Positions 24,334 to 36,884 of a stretch of 64,000 bases of DNA are shown here, in pieces (positions within the stretch are counted from its first letter, which is position 1; every line of letters begins with the position of its first letter). The position numbers and the translations under genes were made by a program. A model generated the notes under the pieces. The model was not told where the DNA came from and did not search any database. It saw only the letters and a program-made list of their open reading frames with translations. Origin of the DNA: Saxidomus purpurata (Eukaryota > Mollusca > Bivalvia > Venerida > Veneridae); the NCBI GenBank assembly GCA_022818135.1, contig JAFMSR010000019.1, forward strand, positions 2,170,649-2,234,648, given 5' to 3'.

Positions 24334-25302
24334 TAGTAGTCAAGCATGAGTAGCATGAGGATAGGTCATAATGCACTCAGTTGACCCCTTCTATATAATA
24401 TATATAACGCCGCCATCTTGGATCGGCATTATTTAAGGGAATGTTTAGAACCGCCTTGGTGTGACGCGAACGGATTCCTAGCAGACAATATTTTGCCCGC
24501 CACTTTTAAAACCTTTGTGTTGTTAAAACTTTAAATTTCTTCAAGTAAAACGCAAAGTAGCAGACGATATGTTTAGCCTCGTGTTTGATTAAATTGTCTA
24601 GTCTTCAATATTTCCAGCTTTGTAATTAAGTACACATGGCTGTAACAACCCTATTTAAAAGACAATTGATTACGGTTTTTCATTACAAAATAAGTGCACT
24701 CTAGATAGTTCTCATTTATAAATATATCTTTAATAATTCGTATTAAGACTTGTTTTTAATTCCTGTTAGAACATGTTTCAATCTTGTTATGACCTGCTTC
24801 TATTTGTTATACAATCAAACTGGTGTAGATAAAAAGTACACACACTTTGCCCGATATTTAAATCATTCGAGTTTTTGACAGCAAGGGTTACATCATTCAA
24901 GCGTTAAACCTACACTTATTAAGTTGGTAAAATATTTCATTTTAGTACATTATCAATGAACTAGCCAATCAGATGACAGTAAGATTTTATATCGGTTTTA
25001 CTTGAAATCAATGTTTACAATGTTTATATTTGTGGTGTACTTCATTTACAAAAATTGTAGACGATAACTTCTCCGGTTCAATTCACGGGTTTATGCTATA
25101 CACTATAATTATACTCTAACAAGGAGTAGCTCTAAAATATGCTAAAAAATAATCGTCTGTTAAGAATCCGTAAACGTCACACCCGACTGGTCCTGAAAAT
25201 TCCCTCCATTAATGCCGACCCAAGATGGCGGCTTTATATAGAATAGCGAAGGGGTCAACCGAGTGCATTGCGACCTATCTTCATGCCAATTCATGACTAC
25301 TA
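24334..25302. mobile_element. ~970-bp element with ~150-bp terminal inverted repeats
   Basis: The left arm (24334-24490) and right arm (25150-25302) are reverse complements with scattered mismatches. Shared blocks include AATGCACTC, GTTGACCCCTTC and GCCGCCATCTTGG. The interior is AT-rich with no ORF. This is the form of a non-autonomous long-TIR or foldback DNA element. It lies about 330 bp past the stop of the IgGFc gene. Confidence 0.8.
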
Positions 25303-26744
25303 TAAGTGTTTACTGTAAAAGCCCCTTAAACTTAATTTGTTTTGGGTGGAAATTCTGGGTTGTGAGATGTGTCGTTTTTTAGATGATAGGTATTTGTTCA
25401 GGATATATTGATATACTGAGTTTATTGTTCGAAGTTGTATATTTTGTGATCACTTTTAATCTTAATTTATACTAAACGCATTTGATAATACAATGCAATT
25501 TTTAATTCTAAAAATGTTCAAGCAACGATAAAATATGTATGTATTTAATTATTAAAACATACATGTATACAATTACAGATGAAGAAGCTTTCCATACGGA
25601 AGCTTTAGTATGAACTTGAAAATGGAATTGGTAAGCTAATGTATGTTCAAGCTCACAAAACTTAAATAGTGTCATAAGACGTGTAAATATGGGCAGCCGT
25701 AGCTGTCTTAGAAGGAAATTAATTATCCGTGATACTGATACTGTAATACTGCTTCTGGTACATATACTAATAATAGAGTTGTGATAGATGTACTTTCTTT
25801 TCGTGTAGATATTTGTTTATTGACGTAAACGTTTAAGAATATTTATAACAGTTTTCATCCAGTGTGTTGAAATGAACAATACAGTACAGTGAAATTACAC
25901 ACTACTTAATTAATAATGGTTACAAAAGCTTTTCCAATTTCAATAAAATCATAAAATTTACCACAGTAGTCAATCCAAGATGACTAACATTCGCAACAAA
26001 TGTTTTCACATTGCTGCTATTTCGTAGATTTTACTTGTGCTGGTGATTTTAGCCATTCTTTTACATGTTATGTTTGAGTATATAATTTTTAGGAAATTTA
26101 TTTTTATTCACTGGAAACTGTGATCGATGGAAATAAAACACTTACATCTTAACCCGTCTCTACCTAGATTGTTAACACGGAATCTTTAGAGTTTCAGTTC
26201 TGGCAAGTCAGAAACTTTAAATAGGGTTGTCTTGTAAAATTGTAATGAAAAAACAAAACAACTCAATTCCCGACACAACGACATTTTAATTGTCGTCTGT
26301 GTCGGAACGTAGATGTATAAAATGGTATATAATTCAATAGATTTCCCACTGCCAATAGTATTTTGAATCACAGCATTGCCGATGATATATTAAAGACAGG
26401 TTATTTTTTTTACAACAGGGTCCAGATTGAATGGCCTAATTATACATATAGTTACATGTATTTTCTAGATCTTCACAAAATGGTATAACGAAACTTTAGA
26501 AAGTTGCAAAACTTATCAAATGGGTGCATTTTTAAAAGATGCAATAGGTAAATATAATCTGTTGTGTCAGTAAAGAACAGAAATCGTTTTGTTTCTTTTT
26601 GTAATCATAATAAAGGGAAACGGAAGTGACGCAGAAGTATCAATACTTGGAAATGTATCGTGATTTGATGGCAGATAAATTCCATTTCAAAGATTCCAGT
26701 AAAACTCGTTTGTAAAGTGAACATTTTTCTCTCATTTCCGGTGT

Positions 26745-26752
26745 GACGTCAG
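26745..26752. promoter_or_regulatory. CRE-like TGACGTCA conserved in the paralogous flank
   Basis: The palindrome TGACGTCA within GTGTGACGTCAGTTG is kept at 46312-46319 in the duplicated copy, within well-aligned sequence. It is a consensus CREB/ATF site; function is unproven. Confidence 0.25.
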
Positions 26753-27048
26753 TTGTACTGGACTCGTTCAGGTATCATGTGCTTTGTCATATGTTTTCGT
26801 GATAGTTTTTCAATAATGCGTGTTAAATTAGAAACGTTGCATTTAGAGATGTTATTGTAAAGAGACAATTTGAATGCATTTCATTTCTATGTATATAGTA
26901 ATTTTAGTGCTTTGATTTGACTTTTGTTACGTGTTTGTACGTTAATCAAATTTTCTCTATATTTTTACAATATTTTGTTAAACACATGTTGTACTAGCCT
27001 GATACAAACTTTCAAATAAATGTGCAATTCGTAATTTTACATTGCTTT

Positions 27049-27160
27049 AGCACACCTGATCAAGAAGTGTTCGAAGGGAAACTACTGTAACGGAAATTAT
27101 ATGGAAGGGATGTGCAGTGGCAAAGGACAAAGACTCTGCCTTGCCCATGTTTGTTATCAC
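27049..27160 (+). other. Paralogue-conserved cysteine-containing open stretch (copy 1)
   Basis: After the acceptor-like GCTTTAG|CACACC the plus strand reads HLIKKCSKGNYCNGNYMEG, then more Cys. The duplicate at 46637 reads HLSKKCPKGNHCNN in the same frame. No family is recognised. It may be a remnant exon or part of a transcribed flank. Confidence 0.25.
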
Positions 27161-28796
27161 CTCCCTCTGTTTTCTTTGATAATAAATTGTTATTGTTCGG
27201 GAAATAACATGGAAAGCGTTCTGTGGACTTATTTTTTTATTTCACACAGTGGTAGAGGACATTGAGGGGATGACTAAAAGCCATGTATAACTTTTCTTTG
27301 AACAGTTTTGTAATTACAGTATTCACTACAGTATATAAATAACTCTTTAGGGTGATTTTAGTTCATAAGTTGTATCGAGAGTGGGTTATATCATAGAGCA
27401 TTTTATATAAAACATAGAATGGACAATAACCGGCCTAAAAACATGTTCTTTATATCCGGAATTTCGCCATATCTGGAGTCGTTAAATACGGAATCTACTG
27501 TATTAACATAATTCCCAAACAATGGTATAAGACAATAGACGAAAATACAGTCATTGTTTCAGTAATGTAAGCTAGGACAAATGATGTCAAAATCTATATC
27601 AGTAGGTCAGTTGAGAAAAGTTTAAGATTAATGTTCATCATTTTTTCATTTTAATTCAGGATGAGAATTGAAAATATAAAATGATAAAATATCTAGCGTG
27701 TTAGAATCTTGGTCACATCAACCAGCTGACAAGAGTTTCATAATGGCCCAATACCGTTTACTTTCGCAGAAAACAACGCAAAGGTTAAGTTTTCAAGTTT
27801 ATTTAAAACATACAGGTCACAAGTATATAAATGGATGCAAAAACAAATTAAATGCAATGTCAGCAGTGAAAAAAGTTCGAAAAATGTAACATTGAAGCTC
27901 GTTTATAAAACTGCGGCCTCAGTCTAAATGTCACGCTTATAGTTTCTCACACAAATAACTATGTCAATAAGTCACGGTCAATGTCATCCAGATTTAAATA
28001 CTGAATTTGTAGTTCTACAGGTAAAGGCCATCCATGATCAGCGTTGAAATATATTTTTAAAACTTACAATGTAATACATGGTATAAATCTCATATATTAA
28101 CTTCAAAAAACGATAATGTATGTCGAAATTGTGTGGCAAGTTTTGATTATAGGGGCATCATTAGAAAAGTTTTTGGAGAGGACAATCAAGAAGTATCTAA
28201 GCTCTAGAGCTTGCACTTGTTGAGAAGATTTTCAAAATGTCTGTGTAAAAAAGTCACCAGCAGGATGTGATGTGGCCTATTTTGACGCCAGCTTTATAAT
28301 TTGGTAGAGAACTTCTAGGCAAAGGTATACATCAACTGTCTAAGCTCTGGTCCCCATTGTTTAGATAAGATCTATTTAACGTATCACTCGCTGATGTTAC
28401 AAACCAAATTGTTAAGCTCCAGGCAAGTATTTGCTTAAACAAATTGATATGAATCGTGTGTTTTACAATCAGGTGTACATGTATCCTTTGAACAAACGTG
28501 ATAAAAGTCCACTTAAGACCATGCCGTTTCTGACAAAAGGAATTACTAGAGATTTACAAGATGTACTGTATAAAAATACTCCTATGTAAGACATATAATT
28601 CTCCGGATGGGACCATTTTTTATCCCCTGCGGAGGGGGGGAGGATGTTTTCAATCAGAGTCCATTGTACGTGTCAATATCTAGTACAGTTTATCCTGCAA
28701 TCAAAATGCACTGTATGTGACAACATGTATTATATGAAAAACTGAGTGTTGCAAACAGTTATTTTCTGAATATCACAAACATATGAACACATGTGT

Positions 28797-30348
28797 TTAG
28801 ATAATTGACACATCTCCGAGTCCTGTTCTAACTGTGTAAGGTCCGCGTGTCCTTCCACTCATATCCCACTTCACGACGACCGTACTATCTGCATTTACAG
28901 CTGTCACTGTACCAGTCCTCCCGTACTGAAAATGACAATTTTCTCAACATGACACACATTTGATGTAAATATATTATACCATGATTGTTCCTTACAGTAA
29001 CAGAAATAAGTATAACAATATCGTTAAACAGCAAATTTTAATGTTATTGTTACATGTAATATGCTTGAAAAAATAACTAATTATATAACTATTTATTATT
29101 ACTATTACTATTATTATTTTATATAACTAATTATTTTATCGAAAAAAAAAGAGTTTTGTTTAGACTGTTGTAACCATCAACAGTCAAATGAAATAGTTTT
29201 TGAAGAAGAAAGTGTAAGAGTATATTTCTATGAAATAAATAGATCATGTGTTCCATTACAGATACATCACAGTTAAACTCCACCCCAATACACTGTGCAG
29301 ATTATCAGGGGAACATCACAGTATTTTCCCATAGATATATGCAGTAGCCATAATACAATATATGACTTTCTATTCCCTTATTTATGTATATACCTGTACT
29401 TATATAAATGTATTAATAAATCACAAACTATTCTTTGAGACACTGTTAAACCCTTTAGTATGGAATGTTAACGTTTGAAAGTATGGTTACATTATCCGGC
29501 AAAAATTTTAGTCTACTAAGCCTTAGGTTTAAGAAGTTTATACATTTTTGCATTCACTTTTATATATGTGTTGTTTTGCATGAAGTAAGATATTTGATAC
29601 TACAAGGTTATTGGAAGTACACATGGAAGCTGTAGTTTTATCTATCGCTCTATTTACATTTTTGCAACAAAATGATGTGTCATGCGGTTCCAGAAATAAA
29701 ATAAAATAAATAAATTCTTTATAGAAAGGGGGTCGTACTATTTCTTTAAATTTCAAATTGTTATTATCTATATATTCATGCTGATAAGATTATAATTTTA
29801 CTTATGTCTATGTCTTATTTTCTTAACGTTTAAGCGGTTATAAATGTATTTCTAGACACTTCTAATGACGTTTAATCCTCTCCGAACTTGTTCGATGTTT
29901 TGTCGCTTTCGATGAGATAAAAGCGCCGCTAACTTGAATGTTTATACATGCTTACTTTGAATATTTGATGTTACTAGTAATCCATAACCCGAGTCCTATC
30001 ATAAAAGTATAACATGTATATTGTATCAATTATCAAACATCTATCATTTGTTTTGTTTTATCGTACATCTTTATTATTTATGTAAAAATGTGGCTGTATT
30101 TCATCTATGGTTGTATCTATTGAACCTATAGAATGTAGGCTATGAAATATATGAGAATTATATTCACTGATTATGAAATAAATACTTAAGTCTAGTATAA
30201 CGTTGTCATTCGTTACTTTATTTAATAACGATGCTAGTTTTATTGTGAGCACAAATTCTGTCAATTTTTGAGTTGTGTTTTGATAAAGCACTTACCCTAT
30301 TATGACGTATTGTTGCCCCGATACAAAACTTATTTGATGCACTCTTCA
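28797..30348 (-). CDS. 3' end of a gene ending in a MIB/HERC2 domain (copy 1)
   Basis: The last two exons are visible on the minus strand: 30348-30296 (53 nt) and 28925-28797 with stop TAA. Borders are TTTTTCCAG| / AGG|GTAAGT and ATTTTCAG|. Joined they read SASNKFCIGATIRHNR, then YGRTGTVTAVNADSTVVVKW, and end GPYTVRTGLGDVSII. This is the pattern of the small MIB/HERC2 beta-barrel (hydrophobic-G-x-x-V/I-R, GTV, a V-x-V-x-W core, Y-x-V). That domain in Mindbomb and HERC2 ubiquitin ligases recognises short N-terminal peptide degrons. The canonical DWxWgdQDGg loop is missing or replaced, as in copy 2. Upstream exons, which decide what protein this is, would lie right of 30350 and were not found. 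Confidence 0.65.
29090..29150. repeat. AT-rich (ATT)n-like low complexity
   Basis: Runs of 'tattattactatt' followed by an A-tract, in the last intron of MIB-like gene 1. Confidence 0.6.
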
Positions 30349-31140
30349 CTGGAAAAAGAATGATATCATTATAACATTTTCCTCTGGTTTACCTTTATGA
30401 AATAGTTTTTGTCTACGATTCGTGTAGGAATATGACCGGGAACACAACATTTTAGATACTTTAATCGGCTCTAGACAAACAACTTTTAGCGATACCTTTT
30501 CACAAGCTGACCATTAAACAGAAAATTTACACATCTTTTAAATAAATTCAAGGTAACAAATATCTTAAATGCCTTTCATCCGTACTCCTTACTATATGTT
30601 AACATAATCTTTGTAGAAAGACAATTGTTTTCATTCCTCGTAAATATCGTAGCATTAAATAAACACATTAAGTTAAAGTGTAAAAAGGAAACAACAAAAC
30701 GTTTTCAAATTAGAGATGTTACCCATTACATTTTGTCATAAAAAACTGATAATTAAGACAATTACGTGTATTCGGATATCAATCATAAGACTCAAGAGGG
30801 TAACATAAGCTATATTTAAACATAAATGTATATGTATCAATGCTTTTGAAACTGAACGAATACTTCAAAATGGAGGACAAATATTTCATGTACATAAGGT
30901 TCATACATGACAAGCAGTTCCTCTGAGCAGTTAAGTGGATTGAAAGGTTTTCTATCTATTCTTCAATCGTGTGCGTTTATCTGTTTTTTATAGTAGCTGA
31001 CATTTGTGTTTAGAACTATTCTTTATCCTTACATGCTGACCTCATTTAATACGGTAGACAAAGAATGATAAACAATTTTGACTCAAACAAAATACAATGC
31101 AAGCTACTCTGTAAATCATTATTATTATTGTTGTAATTGT
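30349..31140. other. No gene recognised
   Basis: AT-rich sequence upstream (minus sense) of the visible MIB-like exons. No further exon with the required phase was identified. Confidence 0.35.
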
Positions 31141-31720
31141 TGCTTTCCCCTTGTCGTCTGTCTGTCCAACCGTCTGTCCGCGTTAGGTTATCCACCTTTC
31201 ATCTCCAAAACACCTTGTTGGATTTTCATAAAACTTTGTGGGAAGAACCAGTATGAAGGCTAGTTGTGCATATTATATTTAGGGATCATAAGGTTACATG
31301 TTAAGTTCACTTGGGCCTGAAAATTAATATTGTCTGCTCTTTATCTCCAGAAGACCATTACTAGGATTAGATTTCGTCGAGTTTGGTGGGAACTATTAGT
31401 ATGAAGTTATGCACATTACAATTTGGAGAAATATATTTATATGTCATTGCTATGGTGACCTGACATGTGAAAGCGTTGTCCGCTTTTCATCTCCAAACTA
31501 CCTTAGGTTGTTCTTCTAACTGGGTAGAAAACATCAGTATGAATTCCAGTTGTACATATTGTACTTTTAGGGTAATTTGGTTAAAATTCAAGGTCCCCTT
31601 TTCATCTTCAAAGACCCTGGTTTGATTTTCATTAAACTTGGTAGGAAGTATCAATAGATAGTGCAGTTGTGCTTATTATAATTATGGATCATTTTAGGGT
31701 TTCCTGCCCCAATGAGTTGA
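31141..31720. repeat. Diverged ~150-bp tandem repeat array
   Basis: At least three units contain 'ttcatctccaaa', 'ggattttcattaaact', 'ggtaggaa', 'cagtatgaa' and 'agttgtgcatatt'. It is a degenerate bivalve-type array; the open frame at 31078-31263 falls inside it. Confidence 0.6.
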
Positions 31721-31891
31721 ATCTTTCTGAGGGATGATCCTTCCGCAATGTGTTTTTCCTTCAGGATGGGTGGGCGCAATGTGTTTTTGATGCTAGTTTA
31801 TTATAATTGTGTATATGGCATACATATATAGAAACTTTTTGTCGGGCTTTAATGCCCATGTTAACATTATTTCAGTTTGGAAAGTAGATGT

Positions 31892-32130
31892 ACAGTGGCG
31901 CTCACGTTTTTGTTCCGTTTTTCGGCAGGAAAACGCGAGCAGCGCCCGTTTCGCGCCAGTTTACCAAACGCGGCGATTTTCGGCTCACACCGTTTAAAAC
32001 ACGCGTTTTTTCTGCCCGCTCCGTGGAAAAAACGGCTGGTTGCACTGCACATGCGTGAACAGCGAGTTCCTCCGTTTTTTGCCGTTTTTTCTGGGGTAGC
32101 AAATGCGCATGCGCCACATGTGTTTTCTTC
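31892..32130. other. CpG-rich island in AT-rich DNA
   Basis: About 230 bp with many CpG dinucleotides and a G+C level well above the flanks. It includes TTTCGCGCC (31949-31957), a match to the E2F consensus, and several AAACGCG / CGTTTTTT blocks. Overlapping open frames occur on both strands but none looks like a protein. It could be a small promoter or the 5' part of a mobile element beginning CAGTGGCGCTC. Confidence 0.5.
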
Positions 32131-32692
32131 ACTGTTTGAATTTTTAGTAAAATTATGCCTATCCGTACAAACTATTAAAAATCGAGAGTATAATTATAAA
32201 TGTTAAGTTTATAATGTGGTCAGATTAAGATTGTTTTTTTGTTTCTTATTTTCAAAAACAAAGTATAACTACCACCAGCCTGTTACATCATTACTTCCGC
32301 GTTTTCATCATAACATAAAATAAGCGGGTACATATCCCACAAGATGGAGAGCGAGGGGAAGGCCTTGTGATAGATAGAAATAATATAGCGGCTCCACTGT
32401 CCCTATTATGTTACTATGAACAATCTATAACCAGTAGATATACATTTAATTAAATTAAACCTGCTCGATCATATGATTTCAGTTATCAAAATAAAACTAT
32501 AACATCGGCAGTTGAGAACATTCATGGCCATGCTTCTGGTTCAACTAACATAAGATTCTTTAATTTGTGCATGTACAAAATTTCCATATTCTTGATAACA
32601 ACTTAATCGCTCTCGAGACTAACTACTATATGAATCGCTCTTGCCAGACTTTTCATATCCTGATAAATTGCAAAACGTATAGTAATATATTT

Positions 32693-32870
32693 AGGAAATA
32701 GATTTCACATTTGAGCGATATACCGGTAAATATATCACTGCGGGGAGTGTAAATGCGTAGTAATCTAATCACGAAGGCCTGAGTGATTAATTTCGAAGCA
32801 TCTACCAACACACAGTGATATAATAACCGGTATATCACTCAAAAATAAAATCTGTTTCCATTCTAAACCG
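32693..32870. repeat. Hairpin-forming inverted repeat element (~175 bp)
   Basis: Arms at 32695-32740 and 32815-32868 are reverse complements around 'ATACCGGTA' / 'ACCGGTATATC' and 'AGATTT' / 'AAATCT', with a ~75-bp loop. Related pieces ('gtgatatac...tcacgctcaaa') occur near 33210-33245. Confidence 0.6.
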
Positions 32871-33249
32871 TTAATCTAAACAAAAACATGTTCGATGGGG
32901 TACTATTTGCTGCACTTTCATGAAGTCGCTGTCTTGAAAGTTGTATTTTTATGTGCATTCCTTGCATTTCGTGAAATTTTGGCTGTTCTTTTTTACTCCT
33001 CAAAAAAAGCGCTATACGTCTTATTTTTGTTGTGTCTGATATTGCTGGCGATACCAGAAGTGTAGAAAATTTTACTACAATTTTTTTACATCATGTGAAT
33101 TCATTAACAACAATACCAATCCAAGCTTATTAGCGCATGCACACTCGTAGATGTTGTGTGAAAATTACAAGGGAGGTAATTTCAGCAGTCAAAAATAGTT
33201 CCGGACACCTAGCGTGATATACTTAATAGTTTTATCACGCTCAAATCCT

Positions 33250-34740
33250 TCTTTGTGTATATAGGAGAAATTTCCAATAGTGTTAGAATATGAGTTATAC
33301 TAACACAAGTGTCATAAACATAATAAGGTTGTTTATTATTTTACGATAAAATACAGTACTTTTATCAAAGGGCAAGGTGCCAAAAAGGAAGTATTTGCTA
33401 GACGTATGTAAACAAGCCGTCCAATTGCATTTCGTGTTTTCAAGTTACAATGATGTACTGCTACAAATTGAATATAGAAGCGTAAGAAAAAATTGTAATA
33501 ATAAATATGTGCCAACATTTTATCGTTTATTCTAAAATGACTCACAGTTTTGTCTCTATATACAGAGTTGAAAAATTATGCTATATCAAACCATAAACAA
33601 TGCACAAACCGATATGCTGTAAACATGACGTCATATTGCACCACATGACGTTAAATGAGTGTTCGCATAGAAAACGCTTTGCATTTATTAACCTTTTGTA
33701 AAATCTGGTCATGTTAGAATCAAAATATCATCCTTCTCAGCTTTGTAATAGTCTTATAAACAATTATCTGTCGTACTGATGCGCTGTTAAAAACCACTCA
33801 GGCTTTCAGCCTTCGTGGCTAATTACTGTGTATTAGTGCTCCAAATCACTGTTTTTTAAACGATGAACACCGCTGGAACGGATGTTATTTCATAAATAAA
33901 ATAGTTATTCGTTCAAATGCAAAAAAAAAATCACTTGTGCTATGTACTCATTTTTTAAAAATTACTACGCATTTGAACTCCTGACTGTGTTTTATTCAAC
34001 AACAAATACAGGGACACATTTATTACTTCTTAAATAAAATTTACTTTGAAGTATTCACACTTCCTTCGGCAAAGTCATTAAATTCTATTTGTTAACAATT
34101 GAATTATATACTGACAGTTGTCATTGCCGTCACAAAAAAAGCACGCAGCTAAGAAATGACAGAGAAATTGCAGCTTTTCGCTTACTTGAAAATACCACAG
34201 TACGGGGTGTAACCATACCGGTATGTATCGCATCTCAAGGAAATTGCAATATACCGGTCTTATCGCGCACCCCTACTCATTGCACATGTTACAGATGGAC
34301 TGCCTAACTTGCCATAAGGATACTTCTTCCTTAATTTGGCATTAAAGTGATCAAACCCATGACTCTTGTATTGATGCAAACACGCAATTACTGCCCCATA
34401 GCAGCTCTACCATTTAGCTAAAACTAGAATTAAGGCATGTATTACATTTAACTTTGGATTTTATCTCAAGGCATTTAAACGAAGTTAGTGGTAAGATAGC
34501 CGGATACAGCTTCATAGACTTTGTAAAGGTAGCATAATAAAATAGAACTATCACTGAAGGTAATGAATACCCCCAAAACCCCCAATCTCTGAATGCCATA
34601 CTGACACAGTATTCTTAATTTATATAACATTTGATGCTTATAATTGGACTATGCACAACGACTGTAGGCATGCTATTTATCTCTTCTGTGTAGCATTATT
34701 TTGACCAGAGGGTTAAGAAAATCAGAGTGCACAATATTTA
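33250..34740. other. No gene recognised
   Basis: AT-rich with short chance open frames only. No exon with paralogue support or a domain match. Confidence 0.35.
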
Positions 34741-35110
34741 ATTATCTTAAACACCTGTCACCTTGACGTAGTGACCCAAAACATTGACCAAGTCCAACAA
34801 GGCATGGTATTTATTACTTTGTGAAACATCATTAAATTGTGATAAGGGGTTTTCGAGATAGAGCGCAAAATATTTTACTATCAAAAGCCCGTTAATGTGA
34901 CCTTTGACCTAGTTACCAGAAACATGGACCATGTACATCAAGGCATGGAACGTATCATTTCTGTGAATAATAATTTAATTCTAACCAAGAGTTTTTCAGG
35001 GATTGCGTTCCATAAGTCTACGGATAGACGGACAGACAGTCAAGCTGAATCCAGTATACCCCCTTACACTTTGTGCAACTGGGGTATAGAAACATTTCCG
35101 CAGGTCGAGA
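34741..35110. repeat. Degenerate repeat with 'gacctagt' / 'gacggacagac' phrases
   Basis: Two related units each hold 'cacctgtcacc/tgtgaccttgac', 'aaacat-gacca-gt-ca-caaggcatgg'. They end in the 'ggatagacggacagaca' motif typical of bivalve dispersed repeats. Confidence 0.5.
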
Positions 35111-35988
35111 TATTGGTAAATTGTTTTGAAGGTGACTGAATAAAAATTAGCCACTACAATAAACAGTCCTGTTCTTTCAGTTTTTCCTATTTTTTATTTT
35201 TGTTTTTCATACACAAGAATATTATGACTGAAAGCTGCAATGAAGATTCATTCTTCAAGAGAACTGAGTTCCATTTAAGTTGCTCATCTGAGCAACCAAT
35301 AACATTGTTATTAATGTCACTGTAGTACTCTAGTTCTGTATTAACCAATACTGTATGTACTGCAGTACTAAATAGTATTCTATTAAATTGCTAAAGCACT
35401 GCATTTCGGCATTGTCCAAATCAATTCAAAATCTCTCAATGCATTAAAAAGTTACAACCTGAAAAAATTGAAAAAAGTTCTCATGCGTCCATTTGTTTTC
35501 AAAGTGCGACCTTGATATTTGAGCTTGCATCACCATGCTGTGCTTACAATTATATATATAAATTACTAAGGTTATTTCGCGTGCTATATTATTCATCATC
35601 AGCTACTGTTCTAGAGTTTCAATGACTTCTCTTATAAGAACAAAAATTCACAGCTAGCGTAGCATTATCACTTCAGCTGCAACTTGGGATTGTATCCAAT
35701 ATGGATGTTGTCTGGCCAAATGATGTTTCTTGTGAGCTATCAATTTGCTGATTTTACTGTTGTTCTTTCCTTATCTTCATCTTCAAAAAATCAATGTACA
35801 TGAATTCCAAATATGAGTAAACTCAGCGAAGTTCTTCTTTAATGTTAACTGCATGTTGTCAATACATCAAGTGTTCCATTGTCTCACCTCAATTATCAAT
35901 TCTTTTCATTTGATGCTTTTGTTTTCCTGTTTTGTTTATTCCGTTGAAACTGAAAAATCTACTTTTATGCATATGATGTCAAGTCTCA

Positions 35989-36162
35989 TCACCAAGGTAA
36001 TATGATGAATAAAAAAAGAACTTCATCTTCTAAACTGATACAGCCATCTGGATCACCACAGAATCCTTCAGTTAACAATTGCAATGATGGACTGTTTTCT
36101 GTTGTTTTCATATCTTGGTCTATTGAACTTCCCTCATCACTGCATGTACATGACGCTTTTTT
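35989..36162 (-). other. Possible terminal exon of an unrecognised gene or element
   Basis: On the minus strand, acceptor TTTATTGTAG| is followed by 57 codons to TGA, reading ...ASCTCSDEGSS... and LLTEGFCGDPDGCISLEDE. The composition (acidic, Cys/Gly-containing, few rare residues) is more protein-like than the surroundings. No family is recognised, no paralogue is in the window, and it could derive from a mobile element. Confidence 0.25.
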
Positions 36163-36884
36163 CTACAATAAATTAAGAAGAAAAATTAGCAATTGCATTT
36201 TGTTTTAAGTCTTACAACTAATAACTGATACACATACTGAAAATTTACTGACTGAATAGTTAACAGTGCAGGTTATGATCAGACTACATGATTTTGATCT
36301 GCACAAGAGGCAAAAGTGTAAGCAAATTGCTAAAAACTAAACTAGATGCCCACGTGCAACATGTCATCCCTGCCAGCTGTCAAAAGGACTAACTCCTTAC
36401 CAAATAGAGATAGATCAAAATTCACCTAAATATTGGATGTAACATGCATGTTGTACCACATAAAAGTAGTCTTGATTTTTCTCTACGGCGAGTAATAAAA
36501 ATGTTACAATTGAGTAATAAAATTGTCAATTGGTGGACACTATTTATCCCCGGGAACTCCAGTTAATTAAAACTAACAATTTGGATACTGGTGCTTCATT
36601 TTTAGATTTACATCTCTCTATTTATAACAATATTATACATACATTGTAAAGCATATAAAGTAATCTCTAAACACAATCAAAGACACAATCAAAGACCATC
36701 GACTATACTGATAAACACCAGCTAATACATGTATCTTAAAAAAAGTTAAGTGGAATGTAACGTAGCATTTTTTATTCGAAGGAATCCGGCACAGAAAATA
36801 CCAGAAACAATACTGTTGCTAGAGAAGACTTCTATGTTTAAGTGTTTTATCATCTTACATCGTTTGTTGTAAGCGATAAGATAT

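Larger units (their letters stand above)
25303..28796. other. 3' flank of MIB-like gene 1; part of a segmental duplication
   Basis: From about 26370 to 29150 the sequence aligns by eye with about 45770-48280. It includes a shared TGACGTCA (26745), a short cysteine-containing open stretch near 27050 and the terminal exon at 28797-28925. No independent gene is proven. Confidence 0.5.

Noticed and set aside
31809..32206. Overlapping open frames on both strands
   Set aside because: They arise because the CpG-rich patch has few stop codons. The frames overlap on both strands and none resembles a protein.
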